The position numbers and the translations under genes are program-made. A model generated the notes under the pieces. It saw only the letters and a program-made list of their open reading frames with translations, did not search any database and was not told where the DNA came from. From CAWBRT01 sp963696525 (GTDB taxonomy: Bacteria > Acidobacteriota > Terriglobia > Terriglobales > Acidobacteriaceae): a stretch of 64,000 nucleotides of DNA. Shown in pieces: positions 8,930 through 17,641 of the stretch (its first letter is position 1; every line of letters begins with the position of its first letter). The stretch is from contig CAVOKO010000005.1 in assembly GCA_963696525.1 (NCBI GenBank), positions 1-64,000 on the forward strand, in the 5' to 3' direction.

Positions 8930-9712
8930 ATGCGTAAATCCGTCCGCTTTCTCTCCATTCGCAAAGGGTACGTTCTACTAGCAGTTGTCCTGCTCACCAC
9001 GATGTTGCTGATGACGGGGCGGCTGGTTTGGGCGCAATCGGCGCCAGCGCCCGTACCGGCCCTGTCTGATGCCGCTCTGGTGGACGGATTCCGGCATGTT
9101 GAAGTGGCGTCCGTGTCCGACGCCATGGAGCAACTGCTACACCGCAAAATGTATATGACTCATCAGATGCGTCCGATTTTCCCGGCGAAGTTTGCTGGGT
9201 TTGCGGTCACCGTGCAGCTCAAGAAATCAGAAGGAGAAAAAGACCCTGCGGCCCTGAAGCCCATGCTGGAAGCGATTGACACGGGCGCTCCTGATTCGGT
9301 TTACGTCATGGTGCTGGAAAAGGGCATCGATATCGCCGGCATCGGCGGACTAATGGGAACTGCCCTGCATGCCAGGGACTTCTCCGGAGCGATCATCGAT
9401 GGCGGAGTACGCGACATCACCCAACTACAGAAGCTCGGTTTCCCGGTGTTCGCGTTGGGAATTGTACCCTCGACCTCGGTGAGCCATTATCGCGCCGAAA
9501 GAAACATTCCGGTGGTTTGCGACGGAGTGCCGGTACAGCCTAACGACATCATCGTCGCCGACATGGACGGCGTAGCGGTGGTGCCGCGGGCCGAGGCGCA
9601 GCGGGTTCTGGCGCTCGCGCAGCAGCTCGACTACAAGGAACACTCGATGTACGGCACGATTGAACAACTGAAGTCGATCCAGGAAGCGGTGGCAAAATTC
9701 GGCCGTCTGTGA
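8930..9712 (+). CDS. RraA-family protein with an N-terminal signal sequence
   Basis: 260 residues from ATG 8930, preceded by CAGGAG. The C-terminal 200 residues are an RraA / 4-hydroxy-4-methyl-2-oxoglutarate aldolase fold. SVSDAMEQLL opens it, GGLMGTALHARDFSG gives the phosphate/metal-site loop, DGGVRDITQLQKLGFPVFA carries the conserved Arg-Asp, and IIVADMDGVAVVP is the late conserved strand. In front sits a hydrophobic stretch (VLLAVVLLTTMLLMTGRLVWAQS) ending in a likely cleavage or anchor site. That is unusual because the family is normally cytosolic. The role may be a periplasmic aldolase/decarboxylase or lyase for a dicarboxylic substrate. The similarly placed long frame upstream of 8930 has no support. 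Confidence 0.85.
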   Translation: MRKSVRFLSIRKGYVLLAVVLLTTMLLMTGRLVWAQSAPAPVPALSDAALVDGFRHVEVASVSDAMEQLLHRKMYMTHQMRPIFPAKFAGFAVTVQLKKSEGEKDPAALKPMLEAIDTGAPDSVYVMVLEKGIDIAGIGGLMGTALHARDFSGAIIDGGVRDITQLQKLGFPVFALGIVPSTSVSHYRAERNIPVVCDGVPVQPNDIIVADMDGVAVVPRAEAQRVLALAQQLDYKEHSMYGTIEQLKSIQEAVAKFGRL

Positions 9713-9758
9713 GTGACCGGCATTGATTAGAACAATTTATTAGTGTTTTATGTAATGG

Positions 9759-9800
9759 CTCGCCGGCGAGTTTGCACGCTTCCTTGGGCCGCAAGCGTGC
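9759..9800. other. two adjacent stem-loops between the RraA-like gene and the UroD-family gene
   Basis: A perfect 12-bp palindrome CTCGCCGGCGAG (9759-9770) is followed by GCACGCTT (9774-9781) pairing with AAGCGTGC (9793-9800) over an 11-nt loop. There is no T-run, so this is not a standard intrinsic terminator. It could stabilise the upstream message, act as an operator, or sit in the leader of the next gene. Confidence 0.4.
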
Positions 9801-9860
9801 TGCTGGATGAGTGACTGAATGGCCTTGCTTTAGCAGGCATACCGTAACGAGGCATGGCAC

Positions 9861-10922
9861 ATGAAAAGGGAGTACTACCTCCAACTCGCCGCCGATGGTT
9901 TGCGCATCCCGATAGGGATCGATCTCGTTCTGCACGAGAGGCCTGACCCGCAACGGGTCGTGCGCGACGGCGCTTTGCTGGGAGAGGTGGCAGAGGCCGC
10001 GGCGCGCCGGTACGCCAGTCCGCTGGCGATTCCGTTGATGGACCTTACTCTGGAAAAAGAAGATCTACTTCGCACTCTGGGTACTCCGGAAGCGGAGGCC
10101 GAAACTTTCCATTTCGCGGAGGCTCCGGGGGAGGACAAGCTGCAATTGATGCGAGACTCCTCACGCACTCCCTTCGGCGCTCGCGGCCAGGCCCATATCG
10201 ATTCCGTTCGCTATATTGCCGGAAATACGGATCTTCTTCCCGTCGGAATGGCCATTGGGCCATTCTCGCTCATGACTAAATTGATGGCGGACCCGATTAC
10301 CGCAATCGCTATGGCGGGAATGGGAATGACGCAGGAAGAGGATGCGAGCGTTTTGCTGGCGGAGCGTTGCCTGGCGCTGGCCGAGATGGCGATCGCGCGT
10401 TCGCTCGAGGCGCAGATCAAGGCCGGCGCCAAGGCACTCATGATCTGTGAGCCGGCGGCCAACATCGTTTATCTATCGCCACGGCAGATGAGTTCGGGAT
10501 CGGACATCTTCGAGCGCTTCGTCATGCGGCCCAATCTGCGAATCAAGAATCAGCTCGCCGCGGCCGAAGTCGATCTTATCTTTCACGATTGCGGAGACCT
10601 GACCGGGTTCATGGTGGAGCAGTTTGCTAATCGACTTGATCCGGCGATTCTGAGTCTGGGCGGTTCGCGCAAGCTTTGGGAGGATGCGGCCCTGGTTCCG
10701 AAAAGCGTGGTGTTGTTCGGCAATTTGCCGACCAAGAAATTCTACTCGGACGATGCCATGCCGGCGAAGCAAGTGGAGGCGATGACGCTGGAATTGATCG
10801 AAAAGATGCGCACTGCAGGGCACCCGCACATTCTCGGCTCGGAGTGCGATGTACTGCACGTGCCCGAGGCCGCCAGTACCATCCGGAGAAAAGTCGATAC
10901 CATGCTTACCTGTGGCCGCTGA
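9861..10922 (+). CDS. uroporphyrinogen decarboxylase-family (MtaA/corrinoid-type) methyltransferase
   Basis: 353 residues with the UroD TIM-barrel architecture. The sequence departs from true HemE and instead shows the His-x-Cys...Cys zinc-site pattern of cobamide-dependent methyltransferases (His242 and Cys244 in FHDCGD, Cys329 in GSECDVLHV). The zinc activates a thiol or similar methyl acceptor. The protein probably moves a methyl group to or from a corrinoid protein or coenzyme. No corrinoid-binding protein is encoded directly beside it. The convergent Fe-S protein at 11174 could be the reductive activator or electron donor of such a system, but this is inference. The ribosome-binding site is weak (GAGG, spacing 8). 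Confidence 0.82.
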   Translation: MKREYYLQLAADGLRIPIGIDLVLHERPDPQRVVRDGALLGEVAEAAARRYASPLAIPLMDLTLEKEDLLRTLGTPEAEAETFHFAEAPGEDKLQLMRDSSRTPFGARGQAHIDSVRYIAGNTDLLPVGMAIGPFSLMTKLMADPITAIAMAGMGMTQEEDASVLLAERCLALAEMAIARSLEAQIKAGAKALMICEPAANIVYLSPRQMSSGSDIFERFVMRPNLRIKNQLAAAEVDLIFHDCGDLTGFMVEQFANRLDPAILSLGGSRKLWEDAALVPKSVVLFGNLPTKKFYSDDAMPAKQVEAMTLELIEKMRTAGHPHILGSECDVLHVPEAASTIRRKVDTMLTCGR

Positions 10923-11173
10923 AGACGTCGAAAGCAGGTAGTGAGGTGTAGGTAAAGCTAGCTCCAGCCGGTCACGTCGAACGTTGGCTGAGATTCTGAT
11001 GTCGGCTATCCAGGCATCGGTGGTTGCGCGGGGGTTGCATTTGGTTGCGGAGTTGTTTCGTGCTGCCTGGCAGCAAGTCGTGCGGTTCACATGCTCGGCC
11101 CGAAAGAGATGGCATAGCGAACCTGACGCGCCTGTCCTCATCCAACCGCAAGACATATGGGGTCAAGTATTCT

Positions 11174-12469
11174 CTACTCTTCCGCCCGTTTCGACTTGCG
11201 ACTGGACAAGAAATTGTCCAGATAGCGTGACTTCATTTGCTGGCTCGCCATGACTTGTTTCAACGGCGGCAGTTTGAGAATGACGCCGAGAATGGCAGCC
11301 ATCGCTCGATGGCTGGCAAAAGCCTGATTGTCGAAGATGAGGTTCTGGAGTTTGCCGCGCTCAATGGCCATTACGACCGCGCGATGAGCCGTATTCACTG
11401 GTGTGATCACGCGCTGACCTCGTTGCTCAAGCCTAATGGCCTGCTTGTCGCAAACCCGGGCGCACACCCCGCAGCCGAGACAGATATCTTCGCTGACCTT
11501 GGCTTTCTTGCGTTTGTGGTTGCGAGGGTCGCCCGCCGAAACCATGCCCATCGCCTCGACCGGGCAGACATCGGCACATTTCATGCAGCCGGAACATTGA
11601 GCCTCGGTGATTGCGGGCAGAAAATTGGTGGTGCTGATGGGGGTGAGAACAGCGAACCGCTTAGCAGCCAGCATAGCCTCGCAACAGCATCCACAACAAT
11701 TGCAGATGAAGGCTACGCCCTCGCGCACGTTCTCACCGAATTGCACCAGGTTGCGATCGCGGGCTTGAGCGAGCAGTTCGTGACATTCTGCCTTATCCAC
11801 GCGGCGGACGATGCCGTGTTTAATCAGCGAGCCAGCAATCGAGTTGAAGGTCATGCAGATATCCATCGGTGCTTCGCAATTGCGGCCCACATGAGACATC
11901 TTGTGGCGGCAATAGCAGGCGCCGATGCCGATGTGCGAGGCCGTATCGATGACCTGCGAGGCTCGTTCGTAGTCGAGCACATACAGCGCGTTCTCCGCCG
12001 TCAAGGCGCGCTCGTTGACGAAGACGCGTCCTATTTGTGTTTCGCCGGTCGCGAACAGGGCTTTAACGAAATCCTCCTCGACGTTAAGGTACTGGTGGAA
12101 AAGTTCGGCAAGGAGCTTCTGATCGTAGTGATTACCGATGCGCATCATGGAAAACTCAAAGAAGCCCGCCATCGGCGGCGGCATTATGAACCTTTGGCCA
12201 CGGTCAGAGTCGATGTCGAGCATCATGCCGCGCGAGGCGAGCCCTTCGAGGATGTTGCGGGCTTCGGTTTCGGACTTCTTCCAGAGAAGTGCTGCTGTTT
12301 CGGCCGTGAAGGGTTTGATGGGAAGCAGCGCGACGAGTTCGGCTTCTGCCGGCGTGAACAGGACCTCAAGGATTTGAAACAAAAGCTTGGTCGGCGGAGC
12401 TCCTTGGGGGAAACGGTTGATCCGCTCCGACAGTCTGCGATAGCTCTCCCTCGCGGTGTGGTGCGCCAT
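11174..12469 (-). CDS. 4Fe-4S dicluster protein with additional CYCRH and CNCCGCCC cysteine motifs
   Basis: 431 residues from ATG at 12469 (a TTG 27 bp upstream is the alternative). About 170 N-terminal residues look winged-helix-like and helical (TPAEAELVALLPIKPFTAE). Then comes a cysteine motif, CYCRHKMSHVGRNC with IC a few residues later, and an unusual run, CNCCGCCCE. The C-terminal third holds two classic 4Fe-4S sites, CSGCMKCADVCPVEA and CLGCGVCARVCDKQA. The combination is familiar from uncharacterised (4Fe-4S)-binding proteins of anaerobes and acidobacteria. It presumably transfers electrons in the cytoplasm; the partner is unknown. It converges on the UroD-family gene, leaving 251 bp between the stop codons. 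Confidence 0.82.
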   Translation of the reverse strand: MAHHTARESYRRLSERINRFPQGAPPTKLLFQILEVLFTPAEAELVALLPIKPFTAETAALLWKKSETEARNILEGLASRGMMLDIDSDRGQRFIMPPPMAGFFEFSMMRIGNHYDQKLLAELFHQYLNVEEDFVKALFATGETQIGRVFVNERALTAENALYVLDYERASQVIDTASHIGIGACYCRHKMSHVGRNCEAPMDICMTFNSIAGSLIKHGIVRRVDKAECHELLAQARDRNLVQFGENVREGVAFICNCCGCCCEAMLAAKRFAVLTPISTTNFLPAITEAQCSGCMKCADVCPVEAMGMVSAGDPRNHKRKKAKVSEDICLGCGVCARVCDKQAIRLEQRGQRVITPVNTAHRAVVMAIERGKLQNLIFDNQAFASHRAMAAILGVILKLPPLKQVMASQQMKSRYLDNFLSSRKSKRAEE

Positions 12470-12603
12470 GGAAATAGTGTAGGACGAATCGGCCAAGGCG
12501 AAAGCGCCGGCATCACAGGCGTTTGTTCGTTAGTTGCCTGATCGATAAAACAGCGGTCGAATTGAGCGTGCTGGCAGCCATCTGGAGTGTGGTCGGCGAC
12601 CCT

Positions 12604-12634
12604 GAAGTTTAGCTTCCTGCCGAGGCTGAACTTC
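12604..12634. other. stem-loop in the spacer between two minus-strand genes
   Basis: GAAGTTTAGC (12604-12613) can pair with GCTGAACTTC (12625-12634) with one G-U over an 11-nt loop. It lies between the end of the GHKL ATPase gene and the start of the Fe-S gene. There is no clear T-run on the relevant strand, so its function is undecided. The rest of this 276-bp spacer shows nothing recognisable. Confidence 0.3.
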
Positions 12635-12745
12635 TTAACTTCCGTGTTGCTCGTGATCCGCCCGGAACGCAGGGAGCCTTGCCACCAGCCGAATTTTCGT
12701 TATTAACCCAATCGCTGGGCCGGCGTCAAACCGCACCCCCAGATT

Positions 12746-14695
12746 CTAATTCGACTTGGGGACGAGCGCGGCTACTCGACCCGCGCGGATCGCATCTGTC
12801 ACTTCCTTCAGCAGGATCATGCTGACTATGTGAGTATCTCCGTCGCGGCGCAATAGGTGCGTCACGCCCGGATATGCGCGCTCATCCAGGTTTGTTTCCG
12901 AGATGCACTCAATTTCATATCCGGGAAACTTGTCGTCGATCATCGTCCAGCACACGCAGATGTCGATATTACCGAAGCTCTTCTTCGTATTTTCATCGCC
13001 CAAATCAGCAATCAGCCCGTCCAGATTATTCTTGAATTCCAAAGTGAGCGGCTTCGTGGTGTACCGTCTCTTTGTCCCCACAGTAAATTGGGACAGGCCG
13101 AACGGGCTCTCAGTTTCGGAATAATTCAATCCTCTAGTATCAGGAGCACAGTCGTACTCTATCAAACAGTCGTAAGTCCCGACCTGGCTTGTCGCGTAGA
13201 TGCGCAGACCGGGAAACACCCCATTGCTGGAGAGCTGGTGGAATAGCCCGACTACATCCTGCTCAGTAAGCGGGGTACTGATAAAGCTGACCGAGGAGAG
13301 ATGCAAAGGCGAGTTCTTTGCATGCGTTTGAACGTTGAAAATCCAGTCAGCGTGATTTCTCTCAATCTCCCTCTGATCGGGGTTGGGCGATTCGCCAGCC
13401 GGGCGGAGTAGCTCTCGTTGTAGGGCGAGGTACTGCACGACCCGATCCGCGATCTTATTCGCGAGATCAAGCGCCTCAACTTCAACTGTCTTGCGCCCCT
13501 GATCTGATTTCGCGCCGTCGAGGTGCACAATGACCAGCACATTCCGGCTAAAGGTCTCGTAACGTGTAGCTTGGATGTCAGTGATGTCCGCAAGGCGTTG
13601 TCTATTCACGGCTATGATAAGACCTGGTTGAAGGTGGCTCCGATTCTTGATGCCGGTGACAAGCTGGTTCAGATCGCCCCAGACGGAGCCCTGATACGGA
13701 ATGAAGGCATAGACGAACGGGACGTACGCCTTCAATTGTTCGTCGAATGTTGTTCGTTGCTCGTTTGTCAGTGCCTCAATGACGCGCTCGGTAGCCCAGG
13801 TGAGATAAAGTCCGTCTTGCCTGATTTTGTCGGCTGGCGGCTTTGTTGTCTCTGCGTGCTCTTTGTGGTACTTCACCAGGTCCAGGAAGCGATAGGGTGG
13901 TTTCCTTTCGACGTCACTCGGATAAAGAAAGCATGGCTCAATGTTCTCGCTGTGCGTCCCTCCGCCGTGAATGACATTCAACTTCGCCTTGAAGTTCACA
14001 ATCGGGCTGCGCCCAAGCAATATCTGGCCGATGGCGGTTCTTGTACGGAGAACGGTCGCCCAAACCCTCGGGTCAGTTGCCAGCTTGGACAGGCTTCTTG
14101 GGCGGGTTTCCGGGGAGAATTGGATTTTGACGAAGGTGCCACGCGACAATTTCTCCAGCGGGGAATCTGTGTCGTCCACGGCAAGAAGGGCTGCGTCTGT
14201 TCTTTTCTCCTTGGCCCATGCGCACCCGTACTGCATGCGCGCTTTGGTTAAAGTACCGCTTGAAGCCTCCTTCGAGTGGATTGTAATGTCGTCTGTCCCG
14301 TATGCGAGGAAGGTGAGACCCACACCCTTATAGCCGCGGTACAGATTCTTTTTGTCGCGCTTGGCGCTCGGAAGCTTGAATGAGACGTTAGGGGCGCAAG
14401 CAGACGCAACTTGCTCTGGGTTCATCCCTATACCAGTGTCGAGTACGCTGATCCAATTGTTTGTCAAATTGACGGTGACTTCGACTAGGAAAGGTTCGCC
14501 GCAGCCAGCGAGGTGAGCGTCCTCTACCGCGTCAACAGCGTTCTGTACCGCCTCGGCCAGAACATCGTAGTTGCCGTGGTAGCTCTCGAGTATGCCTTGG
14601 ATCGTGCGGCGGCGATACTCCTTGTCGTCTTGATTGCCGATGCGGCTCAGCGGGTCTAGCGGGAAAACGATGGTCGAAATGGGCAGGGCTGTCAT
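12746..14695 (-). CDS. stand-alone GHKL (Hsp90/histidine kinase-like) ATPase of unknown function
   Basis: 649 residues from ATG 14695. A longer frame adds 43 implausible residues. The Bergerat ATP-binding fold is complete: N-box LAEAVQNAVDAVED with Glu48 and Asn52, G1 box LDTGIGM (residues 85-91), and G2 loop GYKGVGL (residues 121-127). The remaining roughly 500 residues carry no kinase, topoisomerase or Hsp90 client domain that I can recognise. Such orphan GHKL proteins occur in DNA-repair (MutL-like), MORC-like and some antiphage contexts. Here the neighbours are metabolic, so context does not choose between these. It is probably monocistronic and cytoplasmic. Confidence 0.8.
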   Translation of the reverse strand: MTALPISTIVFPLDPLSRIGNQDDKEYRRRTIQGILESYHGNYDVLAEAVQNAVDAVEDAHLAGCGEPFLVEVTVNLTNNWISVLDTGIGMNPEQVASACAPNVSFKLPSAKRDKKNLYRGYKGVGLTFLAYGTDDITIHSKEASSGTLTKARMQYGCAWAKEKRTDAALLAVDDTDSPLEKLSRGTFVKIQFSPETRPRSLSKLATDPRVWATVLRTRTAIGQILLGRSPIVNFKAKLNVIHGGGTHSENIEPCFLYPSDVERKPPYRFLDLVKYHKEHAETTKPPADKIRQDGLYLTWATERVIEALTNEQRTTFDEQLKAYVPFVYAFIPYQGSVWGDLNQLVTGIKNRSHLQPGLIIAVNRQRLADITDIQATRYETFSRNVLVIVHLDGAKSDQGRKTVEVEALDLANKIADRVVQYLALQRELLRPAGESPNPDQREIERNHADWIFNVQTHAKNSPLHLSSVSFISTPLTEQDVVGLFHQLSSNGVFPGLRIYATSQVGTYDCLIEYDCAPDTRGLNYSETESPFGLSQFTVGTKRRYTTKPLTLEFKNNLDGLIADLGDENTKKSFGNIDICVCWTMIDDKFPGYEIECISETNLDERAYPGVTHLLRRDGDTHIVSMILLKEVTDAIRAGRVAALVPKSN

Positions 14696-15193
14696 AGTGT
14701 TTCTATCGTACCGCAGCGACGGCGGGGTTGGGTGGATCACTTTTACGAGACGATGAATCTGAATCTGATGAGCCGGCCTTGTCGCAGCCGCATCGAATCG
14801 AGGACGAGAAGGTACGCCGCCCAAATTCAGAAAAGTCCCGGGAAACGCCGCCGCATTCAGGATCAGAGCCTGATTGCTCCTGGATTGTCGGCGATTCGGA
14901 AGTTAAGGCTCGGGTGTACGAGAAGAGAAGCGTCGATCTTCCGCCACGAAGATCGAGTAACGTGAAGATCGTAAGAATTCACCGCAAACTTCACCGCGAA
15001 GGACGCCGAAAGGGCTCCAAAACCGCATTTCTGCCCCAGCTAAGTCACTGAAAATACAGGTGCGCAGGTCACAACAGGCGGGTGTTCAACCCGACAGTAT
15101 GCCGTGACATCTCGCCTCATTCCTGGGCCATTGATCCGCTGCAAGTGCCTGCGCCTTCGATATGTCACGTTCACTCAAGGTGACGTTTCCTGG
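14696..15193. other. intergenic region with a perfect hairpin at 14933-14956
   Basis: About 500 bp between the GHKL ATPase start and the stop of the aminotransferase gene, both on the minus strand. It contains a perfect 9-bp stem TCGATCTTC/GAAGATCGA (14933-14941 and 14948-14956) with a 6-nt loop, without a T-run. The promoter of the ATPase gene must lie here but was not pinpointed. No coding motif was recognised. Confidence 0.4.
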
Positions 15194-16345
15194 CTAGGGT
15201 TGAAACTTGGCGTTGATAGGACTAGCCATGACTCGCTCAAAAGCTGCCTGAAAATGCTCCATCTCGGCCTGCGTCCCGACGGTGACGCGGACGTGCGTTG
15301 GCCAAACCGGCCAGGCGCGGCCAACGAAGACATTTTGCGCAGCCAGAGCAGCAATTACTTCTTTCGTTGGACGCTTAGCATCGACCATGAAGCAGTTGGA
15401 TTGCGAAGCGATATAGGAATAGCGATTCTTTGCCAGCCACTCGAATGTTGCTTCCCGGACGGCAGCGTTGATCTGTTTGCGCTCAGCCAGAAGCCGAGGA
15501 TCCTTCAGGCTCGCTATAGCCGCCGCTAGAGCGGTGATGGGCATTGGACTCCAGCCGGAAAACATTTCAATTTTGGCCAGCAGCTCAGGTTTGCCAATGG
15601 CAAAGCCGCAGCGCAGCCCTGCCATTCCATAAATCTTCGAGAAGGTGCGCAGAACGATCAGATCCTTGTCCGCTTTAACCAGATCAAGCACGCTCGATGC
15701 GTCGGAAAAGTGTATGTACGCCTCGTCCACAAGAAGCACAGAGCCCTTTGACTTCTTCTCCAACAAAAACTCAATATCGGAATGGCTTGTCGAGGTGCCC
15801 GTGGGATTGTTCGGCAAACAGATATAAAAGAGTCCCGCATCCGGAGCGGCTGTCAGCATTGTTCTCACGTCATGGGCATAAGTTTTTGTCAGCGGGATTC
15901 TTATAACGCGCGCGCCGGAAAATCTCGCCGCATGTGCGCCCGCCTCGTAGCCCGGATCTGCCATGACGTAGCTTTTGTTTGGAGAGGTGAAAGCGAGCAC
16001 CGCGTAGTGCAACGGATAGCTCGAGCCCGGAAACGCCCGAATGTATTCCGGCTTGAGCCCTTCCGTTGCCGCGAATGTGTTGATCAGATCGTCCGTCATC
16101 CAAAACAAGTAGCGGCCAGCCTGCGGCAGAACCCCGTTGAGGGCATCGCGCGCCGCGGCGCAAGGGCCCAGAGGGTTCTCGTTGGCGTCAATCATTACCC
16201 CGTCTTTAGGAAAAGGCTGAGAATAAGCGCGCGCCAACACCGGCTCGGTGACGATCCGCATCCCAATCATGGCTGCAGCCGCGGCGGTAGAGAGCTGCAG
16301 GAAGGATCGACGAGAACGACGGCTGGAAGTTTCTTCAATTGGCAT
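15194..16345 (-). CDS. Tat-exported class I/II aminotransferase, HisC-like
   Basis: 383 residues from ATG 16345 (AGGGTG lies just upstream in the message; two further in-frame ATGs lie up to 51 bp upstream). A twin-arginine signal (RRSRRSFLQLSTAAAAA) precedes a fold-type I PLP enzyme resembling histidinol-phosphate aminotransferase. Visible are DANENPLGP, the NNPTGT motif (179-184), the PLP-pyridine Asp207 in LVDEAY and the Schiff-base Lys237 in TFSKIYG. Export of this fold is odd, since histidine biosynthesis is cytosolic; Tat would deliver it folded with PLP bound. It may act on a periplasmic amine or amino acid. An MDR dehydrogenase is encoded 62 bp upstream on the same strand and could be co-transcribed. 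Confidence 0.85.
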   Translation of the reverse strand: MPIEETSSRRSRRSFLQLSTAAAAAMIGMRIVTEPVLARAYSQPFPKDGVMIDANENPLGPCAAARDALNGVLPQAGRYLFWMTDDLINTFAATEGLKPEYIRAFPGSSYPLHYAVLAFTSPNKSYVMADPGYEAGAHAARFSGARVIRIPLTKTYAHDVRTMLTAAPDAGLFYICLPNNPTGTSTSHSDIEFLLEKKSKGSVLLVDEAYIHFSDASSVLDLVKADKDLIVLRTFSKIYGMAGLRCGFAIGKPELLAKIEMFSGWSPMPITALAAAIASLKDPRLLAERKQINAAVREATFEWLAKNRYSYIASQSNCFMVDAKRPTKEVIAALAAQNVFVGRAWPVWPTHVRVTVGTQAEMEHFQAAFERVMASPINAKFQP

Positions 16346-16407
16346 CGTGGTCACCCTATCTAATGAAGCGTCGATTGGCATTGGGCCGCGAGCCAAGCGG
16401 ACATCTT

Positions 16408-17415
16408 CTAGAACTCAAGCACAATCTTTCCGAAATGCCCGCCTGCCTGTTGCAGACGAAATGCCTCGGCAATTTCTGCCAGGGGGAACGATTTGTCTAT
16501 CACGGGCTTGACGCCGATCGCCTCGATCCCGCGAATCATCTCAATTTGGTGCTGACGGCTGCCAACAATCAAGCCCCGCAGTCGCTGCTGTTTTCGCATC
16601 AAGTTTGCCGTAGGTACCTCCCCGCTCAACCCAGTGAGAACACCGATCAAAGCGATGTGACCGCCGATACGTGCAGCCTGGATGGACTGCGCCAGAGTGC
16701 CCGGCCCACCAACCTCGATCACGTGATCGACACCGCGACCTTTGGTGATGGCAATAACACGATTGCCCCATTCAGGTTCAGTGCGATAGTTGATCAGATG
16801 ATCAGCGCCGAGTTGGCGGAAGCGTGAGAGCTTGTCATCAGAGGACGACGTTGCGATCACAGTCGCCCCCATTGCCTTCGCCAGTTGTAACGCAAAGACC
16901 GAGACACCGCCCGATCCGAGAACCAGCACTGCATCTCCGGCCTTCAATTTGCCGTTAACGACAAGAGCGCGCCAAGCGGTCAGGCCCGCCGTGGTCAGAG
17001 TCGCCGCCTCCGCATGACTGTAATCGCGTGGGACGTGCGTAAACGACCTAGCTGGCCGCACAGCCACTTCGCATGCATAGCCGTCGATACCATCACCCGG
17101 TGTGGTCGTGAAATTCGCAATCGTGGGCTCGCCATCGAGCCACTGCGGGAAAAAGGTGGACACCACGCGATCGCCCGGAGAGAACTCAGTGACTCCCTCG
17201 CCAACTGCTTCCACAACTCCGGCTCCATCAGACATCGGGATGCGACGATCTGCCGCACGCGATGGCCCCGAGACTACGGCGAGGTCATGGTAATTCAGCG
17301 AACTGGCCCGCACTCTGACGCGAATCTCTCCAAGTCCAGGCGCTCCCGGATCGGGGAGATTGACCAGCTCCAGTTTCTCCAGTCCGCCAGGCTGACGCAA
17401 TTGAATAGCCTGCAT
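16408..17415 (-). CDS. NAD(P)-dependent alcohol dehydrogenase, MDR superfamily
   Basis: 335 residues from ATG 17415, chosen for the AAGGAGG site directly upstream in the message. It is a medium-chain dehydrogenase/reductase: the N-terminal GroES-like domain carries SSLNYHDLAVVSG and the SDGAGVVEAVGEGV segment. The Rossmann domain has the nucleotide motif LGSGGVSVFALQLAKAMGA near residues 168-186. The usual catalytic-zinc Cys and structural-zinc Cys cluster are absent, so it belongs with the zinc-free quinone-oxidoreductase-like members. It probably oxidises or reduces an alcohol/aldehyde or enone in the cytoplasm. It sits ahead of the exported aminotransferase gene on the same strand. Confidence 0.85.
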   Translation of the reverse strand: MQAIQLRQPGGLEKLELVNLPDPGAPGLGEIRVRVRASSLNYHDLAVVSGPSRAADRRIPMSDGAGVVEAVGEGVTEFSPGDRVVSTFFPQWLDGEPTIANFTTTPGDGIDGYACEVAVRPARSFTHVPRDYSHAEAATLTTAGLTAWRALVVNGKLKAGDAVLVLGSGGVSVFALQLAKAMGATVIATSSSDDKLSRFRQLGADHLINYRTEPEWGNRVIAITKGRGVDHVIEVGGPGTLAQSIQAARIGGHIALIGVLTGLSGEVPTANLMRKQQRLRGLIVGSRQHQIEMIRGIEAIGVKPVIDKSFPLAEIAEAFRLQQAGGHFGKIVLEF

Positions 17416-17641
17416 GCTTCCTCCTTGTCTCAATTGTACGGGTTGAAGAACCGTCGAGCTAGACTGGCATCTTTCGTTTGCTCATGGCTTGATCAGTCCG
17501 AGCAAAGGCGCGCAGAATTTACGTTCGGACGGGCAAGCCGATATCTAAATCGCGACTTTGTTTGCATAAGTAGTGGCTGGACGGATAAGCAAAATTCGAG
17601 ATCGCGGGCTTCTCAAGAAAGGTAACCCTGGGGATGCACAT

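Noticed and set aside
11237..12541. A 434-codon plus-strand frame covering the Fe-S protein gene
   Set aside because: It is the antisense shadow of a GC-rich gene. The minus-strand product has four cysteine cluster motifs; the plus-strand product resembles nothing known.
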